From assembly GCA_052033935.1 (NCBI GenBank), contig JBPOJE010000066.1, forward strand, positions 1-54,507: a stretch of DNA of 54,507 nt. The letters are read 5' to 3'. The stretch comes from JAGVUD01 sp052033935 (GTDB lineage: Bacteria > Armatimonadota > UBA5829 > DSUL01). A model generated the notes under the pieces. The model saw only the letters and a list, made by a program, of their open reading frames with translations. It did no database searches and was not told where the DNA came from. Shown piece by piece: positions 34,690 through 44,306 of the stretch. The stretch's first letter is position 1. Each line of letters opens with the position of its first letter. Made by a program: the position numbers and the translations under genes.

Positions 34690-34841
34690 TTGTCTGTGCG
34701 AGCGGCGCTGTATGGCTCGATCGTTCAGCCGTACCGCAGGCCGGAGCGCCACGGTCTGCGAGAATGTCTTAAGCTGGCTGCCGGACAGGCCCTGTGAGAC
34801 TCACAGGGCTTTTCTGTGGAACCAGAAAGAGAGGACCTGCT
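34690..34841 (+). ncRNA. Structured leader of hppA with terminator-like hairpin (candidate attenuator)
   Basis: Between promoter and start codon the RNA can form an outer stem GGCGCT/AGCGCC (34704-34709 with 34745-34750) enclosing TATGGCT/AGCCGTA (34711-34717 with 34727-34733). Then, at 34789-34813, comes a perfect 9-bp stem GCCCTGTGA/TCACAGGGC with a GAC loop followed by TTTT. The terminator-like hairpin lies only about 30 bases before the start, downstream of the promoter, so it should influence hppA expression. No known riboswitch class was recognised. Confidence 0.45.
34789..34813 (+). terminator. Intrinsic-terminator-like hairpin in the hppA leader
   Basis: Stem 34789-34797 with 34801-34809, three-base loop, then TTTT at 34810-34813. 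There is no gene end nearby on this strand, so conditional termination (attenuation) is more likely than simple termination. Confidence 0.6.
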
Positions 34842-37289
34842 TTGCTAAATGGTTTGAAGAAGTTGCTGGGGGCCTTGCCTCTGGCGGTTGCGGGGGTCGC
34901 GATGGCGAGCCCGGCCAGAGCGGGAGAGGCGATTGACCTCCCACCGTTCGGTCCAGCCGAGAACACGGTTCTGCTAATCGTTCTCGCGTGCGCCATTTTT
35001 GCCATCCTGTTCGGTGTCTGGCTGCGCGCGCAGACTCTGCGGCGCAGCCCGGGCACCGCGGAGATGCAGGAGGTCGGCGGCGCGATTCAGTCGGGAGCGT
35101 ACGCGTATCTCGCGAAGCAGATCAAGACGATGCTGTTCTTCGTGATCGGCATCACGATCGGCTTGTATCTGATGTATCGCCCGATCTACGCCGACGATCC
35201 CGCCCTCGCGTTCGGCATCGCCGCGGCGTTCTTCCTTGGCGTCATGGCTTCGTACTGCGCCGGGCTTGTTGGCATGGATATGGCCGTCAAGGGCAATATG
35301 CGGACGGCCAATCAGGCGCTCAGCACCTTCAAAGGCGCCCTTGAGACAGCATTCCGCGCCGGCGGCGTTTCGGGCATGTTCACGGTCGGTCTCGGACTTC
35401 TCGGCGCGATCATCATCTTCTTCATCTTCAAGCAGGATGCAATGAAGGTGCTGGTCGGCTTCGGGTTCGGCGGATCGCTCGCAGCGCTGTTTATGCGCGT
35501 GGGCGGCGGCATCTTCACGAAGGCCGCGGACGTCGGCGCCGACCTGGTCGGCAAGGTCGAGGCAGGCATTCCCGAAGACGACCCGCGCAACGCGGCGGTC
35601 ATCGCTGACAACGTTGGCGACAATGTCGGCGACTGCGCCGGCATGGCGGCAGACGTCTTCGAGAGCTACGAGGTTACTCTGGTTGCGGCGATCATCCTGG
35701 GCGCCGCCACAGCCCCGCTGTTCGTCGCGAACCCCGGGCTCGTGATGAAGCTCATCATGTTTGCGCTCCTCATCCGGGGAATCGGTGTCGTCGCTTCCGC
35801 GCTCGGCATTCTGGCCGTGCGCGGCGCGGACCGCGAGGACCTCGACCCCATGAAGCCGATCAACACAGGCTTCTGGGTCTCGTCCCTGATTTCGATTCTC
35901 GGCTTCTTCCTGCTTTCCCGGTTCTATATGAACGACATTGTCGTCACGAACGCCGAAGGCATGAGCGTGCCGGTTGACTGGTGGAGATTCTTCCTCGCCA
36001 CCACCTTTGGGATCATTCTGGCCAGCCTCATCGAGAAGCTGACTGAGTACTTCACCTCCACCGAGAAGCGCCCGGTTACCGAGATCGCGTTCCAGTCCCG
36101 CACGGGCCCGGCGACGATGATCATTTCTGGCTTTGCGGTCGGCCTCGAGTCGAGCGTTTGGGGCGTGTTCTCCATCTGCATCGCGCTGCTGGCGCCGCTG
36201 TTCATCTTCCCGCCGGAGATGTTCGGGTCGGCGGTTCTTTCGTTCTACGGCATCGCCCTCACCGGTCTCGGACTTCTGACGACCACCGGCTTCATCCTTG
36301 CCATGGATACGTTCGGGCCGATTTCGGACAACGCGAACGGCATCTTCGAGATGAGCGGCGCGCTGGAGACCGAAGAGGCGAAGAAGCCCTCCGTCAGCGG
36401 TCTCACCGGCGACCGGATCGTGCACAGGCTCGACTCCGTCGGCAACACGACCAAGGCTCTCACCAAGGGATTCGCCATCGCCACAGCCGTCATCGCAGCG
36501 GTTTCGCTGTTCCACTCGTTCGTTGAAGACGCCCAGCTCTACGGAGAGCATGTTTTGCAGAAGGGCCTGCCGATTGACGTTCCGGAGATCTTCATCGGCC
36601 TGCTGATCGGCGGTGCCGCTCCGTATCTGTTCTCGGCGTTCTCGATCAACGCAGTGGGCCGCGCGGCCTTCGAGCTGATCGAGGAAGTACGGCGGCAGTT
36701 CCGCGAGTATCCCGGCATCATGGACTACACTGAGAAGCCGGACTATGCGCGTTGCGTGGCGATATCAACTACAGCTGCGCAGAAGGAACTCCTCAGCCCC
36801 GGCATTCTGGCGATTGCTCTCCCGGTGTTCGTCGGCTTCGGCATGGGATTCGCGAACCCCACGGCCGGCGCTCAGGCGCTGGGCGGCTATCTCGCGGGCG
36901 CGATCGTTTCGGGTCAGTTGCTCGCTGTTATGCTGTCCAACTCGGGCGGCGCGTGGGACAACGCGAAGAAGAAGATCGAGGACGGTCTATTCGGCGGCAA
37001 GGGGACGGATCCTCACAAGGCTGCCGTTATCTGCGATACGGTCGGCGACCCGTTCAAGGATACGGCCGGACCGGCGCTGAACCCCCTGATCAAGGTTATG
37101 AACCTTGTCGCTCTTCTGATTGCTCCCATCGTGATTCAGGACATCTCGTTTGGCGCGCGCCTGACGATTGTGCTGATATCGCTAGCGCTGCTTGTTATGG
37201 CGGTGGTGTTCAGCAAACGCGGTGGGGTGACGCAGGAAGACATTGATTCCTCTTCGCAGGAAGCCCTGGCGAAACTGCGCGAGCAGTAG
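34842..37289 (+). CDS. hppA: K+-independent membrane H+-translocating pyrophosphatase
   Basis: About 815 residues from TTG 34842, chosen for GAGAGGAC six bases upstream; longer open text upstream covers the terminator hairpin. About sixteen transmembrane helices. Signature segments are DVGADLVGKVEAGIPEDDPRNAA and IADNVGDNVGDCAGMAADVFESY, the acidic pyrophosphate/Mg2+ site, and AVICDTVGDPFKDTAGPALNPL near the C-terminus. At 36441-36470 it reads GNTTKALTKG: Lys and Thr at the two positions that in the family mark K+-independent proton pumps (K+-dependent ones have Ala). The enzyme hydrolyses cytoplasmic pyrophosphate and pumps protons out. An N-terminal hydrophobic PARAGEA segment resembles a signal sequence and makes the protein slightly long. 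Ends at a strong terminator. Confidence 0.97.
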   Translation: MLNGLKKLLGALPLAVAGVAMASPARAGEAIDLPPFGPAENTVLLIVLACAIFAILFGVWLRAQTLRRSPGTAEMQEVGGAIQSGAYAYLAKQIKTMLFFVIGITIGLYLMYRPIYADDPALAFGIAAAFFLGVMASYCAGLVGMDMAVKGNMRTANQALSTFKGALETAFRAGGVSGMFTVGLGLLGAIIIFFIFKQDAMKVLVGFGFGGSLAALFMRVGGGIFTKAADVGADLVGKVEAGIPEDDPRNAAVIADNVGDNVGDCAGMAADVFESYEVTLVAAIILGAATAPLFVANPGLVMKLIMFALLIRGIGVVASALGILAVRGADREDLDPMKPINTGFWVSSLISILGFFLLSRFYMNDIVVTNAEGMSVPVDWWRFFLATTFGIILASLIEKLTEYFTSTEKRPVTEIAFQSRTGPATMIISGFAVGLESSVWGVFSICIALLAPLFIFPPEMFGSAVLSFYGIALTGLGLLTTTGFILAMDTFGPISDNANGIFEMSGALETEEAKKPSVSGLTGDRIVHRLDSVGNTTKALTKGFAIATAVIAAVSLFHSFVEDAQLYGEHVLQKGLPIDVPEIFIGLLIGGAAPYLFSAFSINAVGRAAFELIEEVRRQFREYPGIMDYTEKPDYARCVAISTTAAQKELLSPGILAIALPVFVGFGMGFANPTAGAQALGGYLAGAIVSGQLLAVMLSNSGGAWDNAKKKIEDGLFGGKGTDPHKAAVICDTVGDPFKDTAGPALNPLIKVMNLVALLIAPIVIQDISFGARLTIVLISLALLVMAVVFSKRGGVTQEDIDSSSQEALAKLREQ

Positions 37290-37316
37290 GCTGAACGCAA
37301 ACGAGTGAAATTGCGG

Positions 37317-37349
37317 GCGGCCCGCCTCGTGATGAGGCGGGCCGCTTTT
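37317..37349 (+). terminator. Intrinsic terminator of hppA
   Basis: A perfect 12-bp GC-rich stem (37317-37328 with 37334-37345), five-base loop GTGAT, then TTTT. It begins 28 bases after the hppA stop. Confidence 0.9.
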
Positions 37350-37386
37350 GTATGCTGGCGGTGTGCAGGCGGCGGTTAGTTCCGTG

Positions 37387-38259
37387 TCACGCCAGACTGA
37401 CGCCCGCCATCTCCTCAAACACCTTACTGACGGCCGAGTAGTCCTCGCGTCCGAACCCACTCGCGCTGGCCGCGGCGAACATCTGCCTGATCAGAGAGAG
37501 CATCGGAAGCTCGACTCCGGACCCGGCGCCCGTATCAAGCGCAAGCGTAATGTCCTTGATGAGATTGTCAACGACGAAGTTCGCCGCCCAGTTGCAGTCC
37601 AGAATCTGCTGGCCCTTGCTCTGGTACATCGGGCACGCGAGGTTGCTGGACTGAAGGACTTCGAGAAACAGGGCGGGATCAACACCGAGTTTCGCCCCGA
37701 AAACGAGCGACTGCGACAGCGCGCAGATCATGCTGGCGATCATCATGTTGCAGGCGAGCTTCAGTGCCGCCGCGCGGCCAGGCTCGTCGAAGCGCCACAC
37801 GCGGCGCGCGAGGACGCTCAGCACGGGCTCCAGCACATCAACGGCCTGAGGACAGCCTGAAGCAAACACGAGCAGCGTGCCTTCGGCGATCTGACGCTTG
37901 CTTCCCAGAACGGGAGCATGGACGGCCAGCCGACCCGCCGCGCCGTACGTGGAGGCAAGCTCTTCGGCAACGGCGGGAGAAATCGTGCTCGTGTCGCACA
38001 GGACGGCATCCGCGCGTATCTGTCCCGCCAGCGGAAGCAGCACTTCGCGCAGAGCGGGATCGTCTTTGAGGCTCGACAGCACGATCTGAGCCCCGGACAC
38101 CGCTTCGGACGGCGAGGAAGCGCGGACGGCCCCCTTCGCGACGAGCGGGTCAGCTTTTGAACTGGTCCTGTTCCATACAGCGATGTCGAAACCTGTGCAC
38201 AGCAGTCTGTCCGCGAAAGCACAGCCCATGGTTCCCAGGCCGATTACTGATATCTTCAT
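37387..38259 (-). CDS. 3-hydroxyisobutyrate dehydrogenase-like (beta-hydroxyacid) dehydrogenase
   Basis: 290 residues from ATG 38259 with GGGAG upstream. MKISVIGLGTMGCAFADRLL is the Rossmann motif; DTSTISPAVAEEL and VHAPVLGSKRQIAEGTLLVFASG are the substrate-binding region of the family; KLACNMMIASMICALSQSLVFGAKLG carries the catalytic-Lys helix (usually G-x-x-x-K-x-x-N-N). The usual NN is here CNMM, an altered position worth noting. The family oxidises 3-hydroxyisobutyrate, tartronate semialdehyde, glyoxylate and similar compounds. The gene follows the large GH101-like gene with six bases between, so it is probably in one operon and linked to sugar-acid metabolism. Confidence 0.85.
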   Translation of the reverse strand: MKISVIGLGTMGCAFADRLLCTGFDIAVWNRTSSKADPLVAKGAVRASSPSEAVSGAQIVLSSLKDDPALREVLLPLAGQIRADAVLCDTSTISPAVAEELASTYGAAGRLAVHAPVLGSKRQIAEGTLLVFASGCPQAVDVLEPVLSVLARRVWRFDEPGRAAALKLACNMMIASMICALSQSLVFGAKLGVDPALFLEVLQSSNLACPMYQSKGQQILDCNWAANFVVDNLIKDITLALDTGAGSGVELPMLSLIRQMFAAASASGFGREDYSAVSKVFEEMAGVSLA

Positions 38260-38265
38260 ACGTGT

Positions 38266-41200
38266 CTATCTCCCGGGGCCGGGGCGTGGGAAGCCTCCGG
38301 CCGCAAGCCTGTTATAGCCGAATGACCGCACGCGACACTGTCGGAAAGTCAACAGGCAACGCTGCGTGCCCTCCGGGACGGTGAACGCAAACCTGCCGCC
38401 CTCCGAGTTCACGCTCAGTTGGCCATCGGGCTTACCTGCGAGGTCTGCTGTCTGCACTTCGAGAGCGCTCGCGCCAGAGGGCGCGGCGATGCTCACCTCA
38501 AACGCGTCGCTTCCCGGCAAAGGCGTCAGCACGCGCACCGCGCCCGTGCCGGTCATGCGAAACGCGCCGTTCGTGGCGACCGGCCCGAAGTCGAGAATCT
38601 TGCGCCCGGTATTGAGCCGGGACGCAAGCGGGTCATCCTCTGGCTGCCACGAGACCGTGCCGCCATTCACAACCAAAAGCCCGGCCACAGCGCGCTTGCT
38701 GCTGTCCACCCGCCCGCGCATCATCGCACGGGTTCCCACGGCAGGGTCATAGAACCCGAAGCGGATGGGATAGCCGCCATCGGCAACGTCTGCCGGCACC
38801 GATACCTCAAGTGTCTCCTCGAAGCTGCCGGCCCTGCTCCAGTCCCCCCGAACCTCGGTATCCGCCTGAAATGCAATCATTTGAACGTGCGCGCCAGGGT
38901 GGTCGAAGTGAACGAACGGGCGCATCCCCGAGGCCAGAGGCTCAACCACATCCCACCTAAGCCGCAGCCGGGCCCGGCGGCCGCCCAGATCATCCAGCGC
39001 GGCGACCCTGACGCCCACCACGCCGCGAACGTTTGTTATGTGCGACTGAGTTCTAGCATCCACGAAGATGCCGTCCGGAGACTCGGCATATGCGCTGATG
39101 ACTCCGTCGCGGCGGCGCACGTCCGCGTACGCGCCTCCGCATCGCGCTGTGAAGCCATACTGCGGCAGCACAACGCCACCCGTCTCCCAGTCCTCCGCGC
39201 CCCGGTTGACGACGACCACGCCGCTGTCGCCGAGGGTCACGCGCTGGCGGTGGATATCCCCGTCGAATGAATGCGAGGTCATCGGCTCACGCGCGAGGCT
39301 GGCGCAAACGTCGTGCAGAAGCCAGTACGTCATAAGCGCGCGGCGGTTGAACGGCCCATCGCACATGGGGTTGCGGCCGCCGAGTACGGTCATGCTCAGG
39401 TAGTCGTCGCTGGCATACCCGTGCAGCGAGTCGTCGTTGCCGCCATTGTAGCGCTGGCCCAGCCCGCCTGCGAAGAGGATGAACGAACCGTGTGAGGCCA
39501 TGTCGTGCCAGGGTACCCGTTCGGTATTCGCGCCACGCACGCCCCACCCGAAATGGCTGCTGAACGCCCCGCCATGATCGCTTTCGCCCGCGTCCAGATG
39601 CCCGATGAGCGCATCGCATCCCGCTTCGCTGACAGTAACGGAGTTCTTCGTCAGCTTCTTGCGGTAGGCGTCAAAGCACTCCGCCCACTTCGCGGCGCAA
39701 ACGGTCTTGGGGAAGAAGTTGCCGCCGCGGTCGTAGAAGTCCATGGGCGGCAGCGAGCTGAAGACGTCAACGAAGATACCGTCCGGCTTCACATGCTTCG
39801 CCAGCAGGTCGCGGTTTCGGATCAGAAACGGCATAAAAGCGTTGGGCGAGAAGTGATAGCTCTGAGCCTTGCGGCCCTCGTTCAACCAGCCGAGCTGCGG
39901 CGTGCCGTCCTCGTTGAACCAGACGAGATCGTACGAGTAACCGTCCGCGTCCGGGTACAGGTCAACATAGTTGTCGTGCGGGACGAAGTTGATACCGGCC
40001 TTCTTGCAGGCATCGCTGAGCGCCTTGAACCCTTCCAGCCCTCCCAACGGCGGGTAGATGTCGGGCAGACGGTAGTCGTAGCCCCAGCGCTGCCAGTTGT
40101 GCTTCACGAAGATCGCATCGCTCATCCCATAGGCTCTGCACAACTCGATCTCGCGCGTCTCTCCGTCTACGTCCAGGCGCCAGGAGTCGAGGCACATCCG
40201 CCCTTTGAGATACTCGACCCCAGCTGCAGGTTTGAACCCGGCGATCTGCTCGCGGTACACGCGCGCCGCGGCAAATGCGCCCCGGCTTGACGGGATGAGG
40301 CTTATCGTCGCGTCGTGGTCAGTAACGAGCGAGCAGAGCCGGTTCGGCGGGTCAACGGAGAAGACATCCGGGAAGATGTCCGCCGCCTGCACCAGACTCA
40401 GGCCCCCATCGTAATCCGCGCCCACATGCCGCGTAGAGAGGGTGAACCCACCCGCGGGAAGCTCGAAAGGCTCAGGGTGTTCGATGACGCTGCCAAAGCC
40501 CGCGTACACACGCAGCAGCGGGCGAGATCCCGGCCCCACCCCGAAAGCGGTGAAGCGCGGATGCCCCCGCACATCGCGCGTGACACCCGGCATCGAGAGC
40601 TTCAGCCGCAGTGCGCCGTTCTCAGCGAACACCACCACGCGCGCCTCGTACGCAGCGCGGCCATCGGGCGGCGTGATGCGATACGGAAAGGCCGTCCTGC
40701 CCTTGCTGCTCGAAGTCCAGGTGCGCGCCCAGTCGAGGCTCGAGCGGACGCCGCCGAGCGTCTCGCCGTCAATGTCCACGCGCACGCCGCGAAGAACCAA
40801 GTCGCCCTGCGTTCCAGCAAAGGCGATTGCCGCGTCAAGGATCCCGTTCGGACCAGGTACGACTGCCGCCCCGCAGGTCTCATTCAGCCCCCCGATCTGC
40901 CACGCCAGAGAGCCCACCGCGCCCCCCATGGCCGCTTTGGCATCCGCCAGCGCCTGCGCCGCCCTTGCCTGAAACCCCTGATCGCTCTCCTGTGCGGCAA
41001 GCGGCCCGGCCGTGACGGTCAGCAGCCCCCAGTACGCATGGTCGCAGGTTGTGTCGTTGTTCGGCCCCGGCGCGGTCACGAAGCGCAGCGTGACGGTCTT
41101 GCCGGAGCAGCCGGAAAGGTCCACTTCCGCTGGCTCCCATGATTTGCTCGCCGAGAATCTGCGGAAGACCTCCCGAAACTCGCCCCCTTCGGACACCAGC

Positions 41201-41976
41201 ACCCGGAACTCGACGCCGTCGGAGAGGGGTTCGCCGGCGCGGGAATCGCGGATCGCCGTCGAGAAAGTCAGCCGGACCGGCGATGCGTCCGGCAGCGACA
41301 CCCTGTAGTCCAGCCCGATCTCGCCGCCACTGCCCTTCCACGGCGGATGCACGGAGATGCTGGCAAGCGGCCCCGGCCGTGAGGCAACGAAGCGCTCCGC
41401 CACGGCGCCGGTTACAGGGTCGGTACCCGCGAATCCGGGGGGCAGCCTACGCTCAGTCCCACCCTCCATTCGCAGCCAGCCCTTCGCTGACGATACATCT
41501 TCGAGCGCCAGCCCACGCCCTGGGCGCACGGACAGCACCGTCTCCTCTTCGCTTTCCGGAGCGGAGGGGATGGCTTCCGGAAGCACCCGGACAATGGCTA
41601 TCGCGTGCGGGATGTCGCGCGATTTCTCCGGCGTGAACCAGGCGTGGATGGGATACAGCGCGGCATGGGAGTTTCCGCCCGCGACAATCTCCAGCCGCTG
41701 ACGCAGTTCCTGCCCGCCCTTCAGCACAAGATCTATCTCGTCCGAACCGGCGACGCGCCAGTCATCGGCGAGGCCGATCCTCAGCTTGCCCCGGATCTCC
41801 AGCTCCGAGCTGTTCGTGATGCGGACTTCAAGCGGAAGCCTCGTTTCGATCCTACTCACATCGGAAAACGGCATGATCTGGACCGTCAGAGGCCCGGCCG
41901 TGTCAACCGGCGGGTTGAAGGCCCATGCAGGCGGTGAGACGAGCAAGATCAGAATGACGGCTGCGGCGATGAACAT
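38266..41976 (-). CDS. Large secreted GH101/DUF5696-like glycosidase
   Basis: About 1236 residues from ATG 41976, with GAGGGG upstream. The signal peptide is MFIAAAVILILLVSPPAWAF. N-terminal beta domains (about 20-350) are followed by a beta-sandwich and a TIM barrel (about 580-930) with CRAYGMSDAIFVKHNWQRWGYDYRLPD, NFVPHDNYVDLYPDADG, KPDGIFVDVFSSLPP (presumed catalytic Asp region) and SVTVSEAGCDALIGHLDAGESDH. Several beta domains close the protein. The arrangement recalls endo-alpha-N-acetylgalactosaminidases (GH101) and DUF5696 proteins; activity is not proven. It is divergent from a sugar ABC importer, suggesting that it releases that importer's substrate. Confidence 0.65.
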   Translation of the reverse strand: MFIAAAVILILLVSPPAWAFNPPVDTAGPLTVQIMPFSDVSRIETRLPLEVRITNSSELEIRGKLRIGLADDWRVAGSDEIDLVLKGGQELRQRLEIVAGGNSHAALYPIHAWFTPEKSRDIPHAIAIVRVLPEAIPSAPESEEETVLSVRPGRGLALEDVSSAKGWLRMEGGTERRLPPGFAGTDPVTGAVAERFVASRPGPLASISVHPPWKGSGGEIGLDYRVSLPDASPVRLTFSTAIRDSRAGEPLSDGVEFRVLVSEGGEFREVFRRFSASKSWEPAEVDLSGCSGKTVTLRFVTAPGPNNDTTCDHAYWGLLTVTAGPLAAQESDQGFQARAAQALADAKAAMGGAVGSLAWQIGGLNETCGAAVVPGPNGILDAAIAFAGTQGDLVLRGVRVDIDGETLGGVRSSLDWARTWTSSSKGRTAFPYRITPPDGRAAYEARVVVFAENGALRLKLSMPGVTRDVRGHPRFTAFGVGPGSRPLLRVYAGFGSVIEHPEPFELPAGGFTLSTRHVGADYDGGLSLVQAADIFPDVFSVDPPNRLCSLVTDHDATISLIPSSRGAFAAARVYREQIAGFKPAAGVEYLKGRMCLDSWRLDVDGETREIELCRAYGMSDAIFVKHNWQRWGYDYRLPDIYPPLGGLEGFKALSDACKKAGINFVPHDNYVDLYPDADGYSYDLVWFNEDGTPQLGWLNEGRKAQSYHFSPNAFMPFLIRNRDLLAKHVKPDGIFVDVFSSLPPMDFYDRGGNFFPKTVCAAKWAECFDAYRKKLTKNSVTVSEAGCDALIGHLDAGESDHGGAFSSHFGWGVRGANTERVPWHDMASHGSFILFAGGLGQRYNGGNDDSLHGYASDDYLSMTVLGGRNPMCDGPFNRRALMTYWLLHDVCASLAREPMTSHSFDGDIHRQRVTLGDSGVVVVNRGAEDWETGGVVLPQYGFTARCGGAYADVRRRDGVISAYAESPDGIFVDARTQSHITNVRGVVGVRVAALDDLGGRRARLRLRWDVVEPLASGMRPFVHFDHPGAHVQMIAFQADTEVRGDWSRAGSFEETLEVSVPADVADGGYPIRFGFYDPAVGTRAMMRGRVDSSKRAVAGLLVVNGGTVSWQPEDDPLASRLNTGRKILDFGPVATNGAFRMTGTGAVRVLTPLPGSDAFEVSIAAPSGASALEVQTADLAGKPDGQLSVNSEGGRFAFTVPEGTQRCLLTFRQCRVRSFGYNRLAAGGFPRPGPGR

Positions 41977-42150
41977 GGCTGGTATCCCCTCTGGACACAT
42001 GATGGTAGATGTTGCACACCGGCCCGCCGAAAACCTGCCCGGCAATGCGGGGAGGTGAAACCGCCGTGGGCGCTGAATATCCCGGCATCAGACATGCGAG
42101 CCGCAAACGTCAGCACCACGACACCCTCCTTCCGCAGAATATCAGCAGCA

Positions 42151-43404
42151 ATGCGCTTGGCCGCCGTGTTCGCGCTTGCGCTGGCGCTCGGCGGATGCGC
42201 GGGCGATACGCAGCGGGCCGCCCCGGAAGCCGTCACGCTCAACTTCTGGAACGGCTTCACCGGCCCGGACGGCGCGACGATGGAGAAGATCGTCCGCACC
42301 TTCAACAAGTCGCACCCGGACATCCGCGTGAAGATGCAGATCATCCCCTGGGGCACGTATTACGACAAGGTGACGCTGGGGCTGGCGTTCGGCGGCGCTC
42401 CGGACGTGCTGATCCTGCACTCGAACCGCTTCCCCGAGTTCGCGAACTACTCGTCGCTCGGCAGGCTGGATGACCTGGTGAAGCGCCCGGGCTTCGACAA
42501 GAGCGATTTCGCCGAAGGACCATGGGCCGCCGGGGTGTGGAAAGGCAGGCGCTACGCCATTCCGCTTGACTGCCACCCCATAGGGCTGTACTACAACACC
42601 CGGCTGTTCCGGCAGGCCGGCATCGTGGACGCCGACGGCAACGCCAAACCGCCGGAGACTCTGGAAGAGTTTCTTTTGGCCGCCCGGAAATTGACAATGG
42701 ACGCAAACGGCGACGGCAAGCCCGAGCAGTGGGGATTCGCCTACACCTGGCTGCGCACGAACGCGTTCACGTTTCTGCACCAGTTCGGCGCGGACATCCT
42801 GACCCCGGACTTTCGCAAATCCGGGCTGGACTCACCCGAAGCCGCCGAGGCACTCGGGCTGATGCAGGCGTTCTGCTACGAGCACAAGGTTTGCCCGAAA
42901 CCCGAGGGCGCGGACGCGTGGATGGGGTTTCAGACGGGCAAGGTGGCGATGGCGCTCGAGGGCGTCTATATGCTGACCAGCCTTGAGGAGCAGGCAGACC
43001 TCGAGTTCGCCGGAGCGCCCTGCCCGCTCTTCGGCCGCAAGCGGGCGGTGTGGGCCAATACGCACCTGCTGGCGATGCCTGCCGCCGTTGATGCGCGCAA
43101 ACGAGAGGCCGCCTGGACGTTCATGCGCTATCTCTCGGACCACAGCCTGGACTGGGCCAAAGGCGGGCAGGTACCCGTGCGCAAGAGCATTCTGAACTCG
43201 CCCGGTTTCAAGAAGCTGCAGGTTCAGTATGCGTTCAGCAAAGAGCTTCCTTACATCGCCTACGAGCCGCCGACGGTTTCCTACAATCAGGTGGTGCCCT
43301 TCTACGATGCAGCCATCGAAGCATCACTGAACCGCATAAAGCCAACAGACGAGGCGCTCATCGAAGCCGCGCGGCGCATCAACGAGGTGCTGGAGCGGGA
43401 ATGA
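42151..43404 (+). CDS. Sugar ABC transporter substrate-binding lipoprotein
   Basis: 417 residues from ATG 42151, chosen because MRLAAVFALALALGGC is a clean lipoprotein signal with Cys at residue 16; earlier in-frame starts (42055 GTG, 42094 ATG) exist and the ribosome site is weak. The mature protein is a family-1 extracellular binding protein: VTLNFWNGFTGPDGATMEKIVRTFNKSHPDI, GGAPDVLILHSNRF, AIPLDCHPIGLYYNTRLF, WGFAYTW. It captures a sugar or oligosaccharide outside the membrane and hands it to the two permeases that follow. The 174-base gap to the divergent GH101-like gene should hold both promoters; I could not define them. Confidence 0.92.
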   Translation: MRLAAVFALALALGGCAGDTQRAAPEAVTLNFWNGFTGPDGATMEKIVRTFNKSHPDIRVKMQIIPWGTYYDKVTLGLAFGGAPDVLILHSNRFPEFANYSSLGRLDDLVKRPGFDKSDFAEGPWAAGVWKGRRYAIPLDCHPIGLYYNTRLFRQAGIVDADGNAKPPETLEEFLLAARKLTMDANGDGKPEQWGFAYTWLRTNAFTFLHQFGADILTPDFRKSGLDSPEAAEALGLMQAFCYEHKVCPKPEGADAWMGFQTGKVAMALEGVYMLTSLEEQADLEFAGAPCPLFGRKRAVWANTHLLAMPAAVDARKREAAWTFMRYLSDHSLDWAKGGQVPVRKSILNSPGFKKLQVQYAFSKELPYIAYEPPTVSYNQVVPFYDAAIEASLNRIKPTDEALIEAARRINEVLERE

Positions 43405-44306
43405 AGCGCAATCAGGGACTTTCGGCCGCTCTCTTCTTGCTGCCGTACGGCGTGCTGTTTTGTGTCTTCGTGATCGCGCCGGCGGCGTACGGTTTCTGGG
43501 TGAGCCTGCACAAATGGCACATCCTGTCGCCATCGGCCCCATTCGTGGGGTTCGAGAACTACCGGATGGTGCTGCAGGACGACCTGTTCCGGATCGCATT
43601 CCTGCGCACGGCGTACTTCGTTCTGATGGTGGTGCCGCTCGGCAATGCGCTTTCGCTCCTGCTCGCCGTGGGGCTGGCGCAGAACTACCGCGGGACGACG
43701 CTCTACAAGGTTGCGTTCTACCTTCCGGTGGTCACGTCAGTGGCGGTTGTTGCGCTGCTGTGGCGCTGGATGCTGAGCGCGGAGTTCGGGCTGATCAACC
43801 ACTACATCGGCAGGGGCGTGGAGATGCTGAACAGCCTGGGACCGCAAATCATCAGCGCACGCGCGGCGAGCTTGCCGTGGCTCAACAGTCCGGCGCTGGC
43901 CATGTCCGCCATCGCAATGCTCAGCATCTGGTGGGGCGCGGGCGGGAACATGCTTATCTATCTGGCCGGGCTCAAGGCCGTGCCGCGAGAGCTGCTTGAG
44001 GCAGCGTCCATTGACGGCGCAACTCCGTGGCAGAGGTTCTGGCGCGTGACCTGGCCGCTTCTTCGCCCGACGGTGCTGTTCTGCCTTGTCATGTCCGTCA
44101 TCGCGTCGTCGCAAGTGTTCGGGCAGACCTTCATTCTCACGGGCGGCGGGCCGTACTACTCGACGCTCACGGTGGTGCTCTATATGTATCAGCAGGGCTT
44201 CGGGCTGTATCAGCTCGGCTACGCGTGCGCGGTGGCGTACGTGCTGTTCGTGGCAGTGTTCGCGTTTACCCTGCTGCAGTTTCGGCTTCTGGCGGTGCGG
44301 CAATGA
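43401..44306 (+). CDS. Sugar ABC transporter permease, MalF/UgpA type
   Basis: 301 residues from ATG 43401, overlapping the binding-protein stop (ATGA). Six hydrophobic helices; the cytoplasmic EAA loop reads ELLEAASIDGATPWQRFWRVTWPLL. LFLLPYGVLFCVFVIAPAAYGFWVSLHKW at the N-terminus is typical of the MalF/UgpA group. Pairs with the next gene. The ATP-binding subunit (MalK/UgpC type) is not in the window; such importers often share an ATPase encoded elsewhere. Confidence 0.94.
   Translation: MKRNQGLSAALFLLPYGVLFCVFVIAPAAYGFWVSLHKWHILSPSAPFVGFENYRMVLQDDLFRIAFLRTAYFVLMVVPLGNALSLLLAVGLAQNYRGTTLYKVAFYLPVVTSVAVVALLWRWMLSAEFGLINHYIGRGVEMLNSLGPQIISARAASLPWLNSPALAMSAIAMLSIWWGAGGNMLIYLAGLKAVPRELLEAASIDGATPWQRFWRVTWPLLRPTVLFCLVMSVIASSQVFGQTFILTGGGPYYSTLTVVLYMYQQGFGLYQLGYACAVAYVLFVAVFAFTLLQFRLLAVRQ

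Noticed and set aside
34690..34841. Fluoride or other known riboswitch before hppA
   Set aside because: Conserved cores known to me were not present; left as an unassigned structured leader.
34974..36551. A 525-codon open frame on the minus strand
   Set aside because: Antisense to hppA, charged and low-complexity; the hppA reading is certain.
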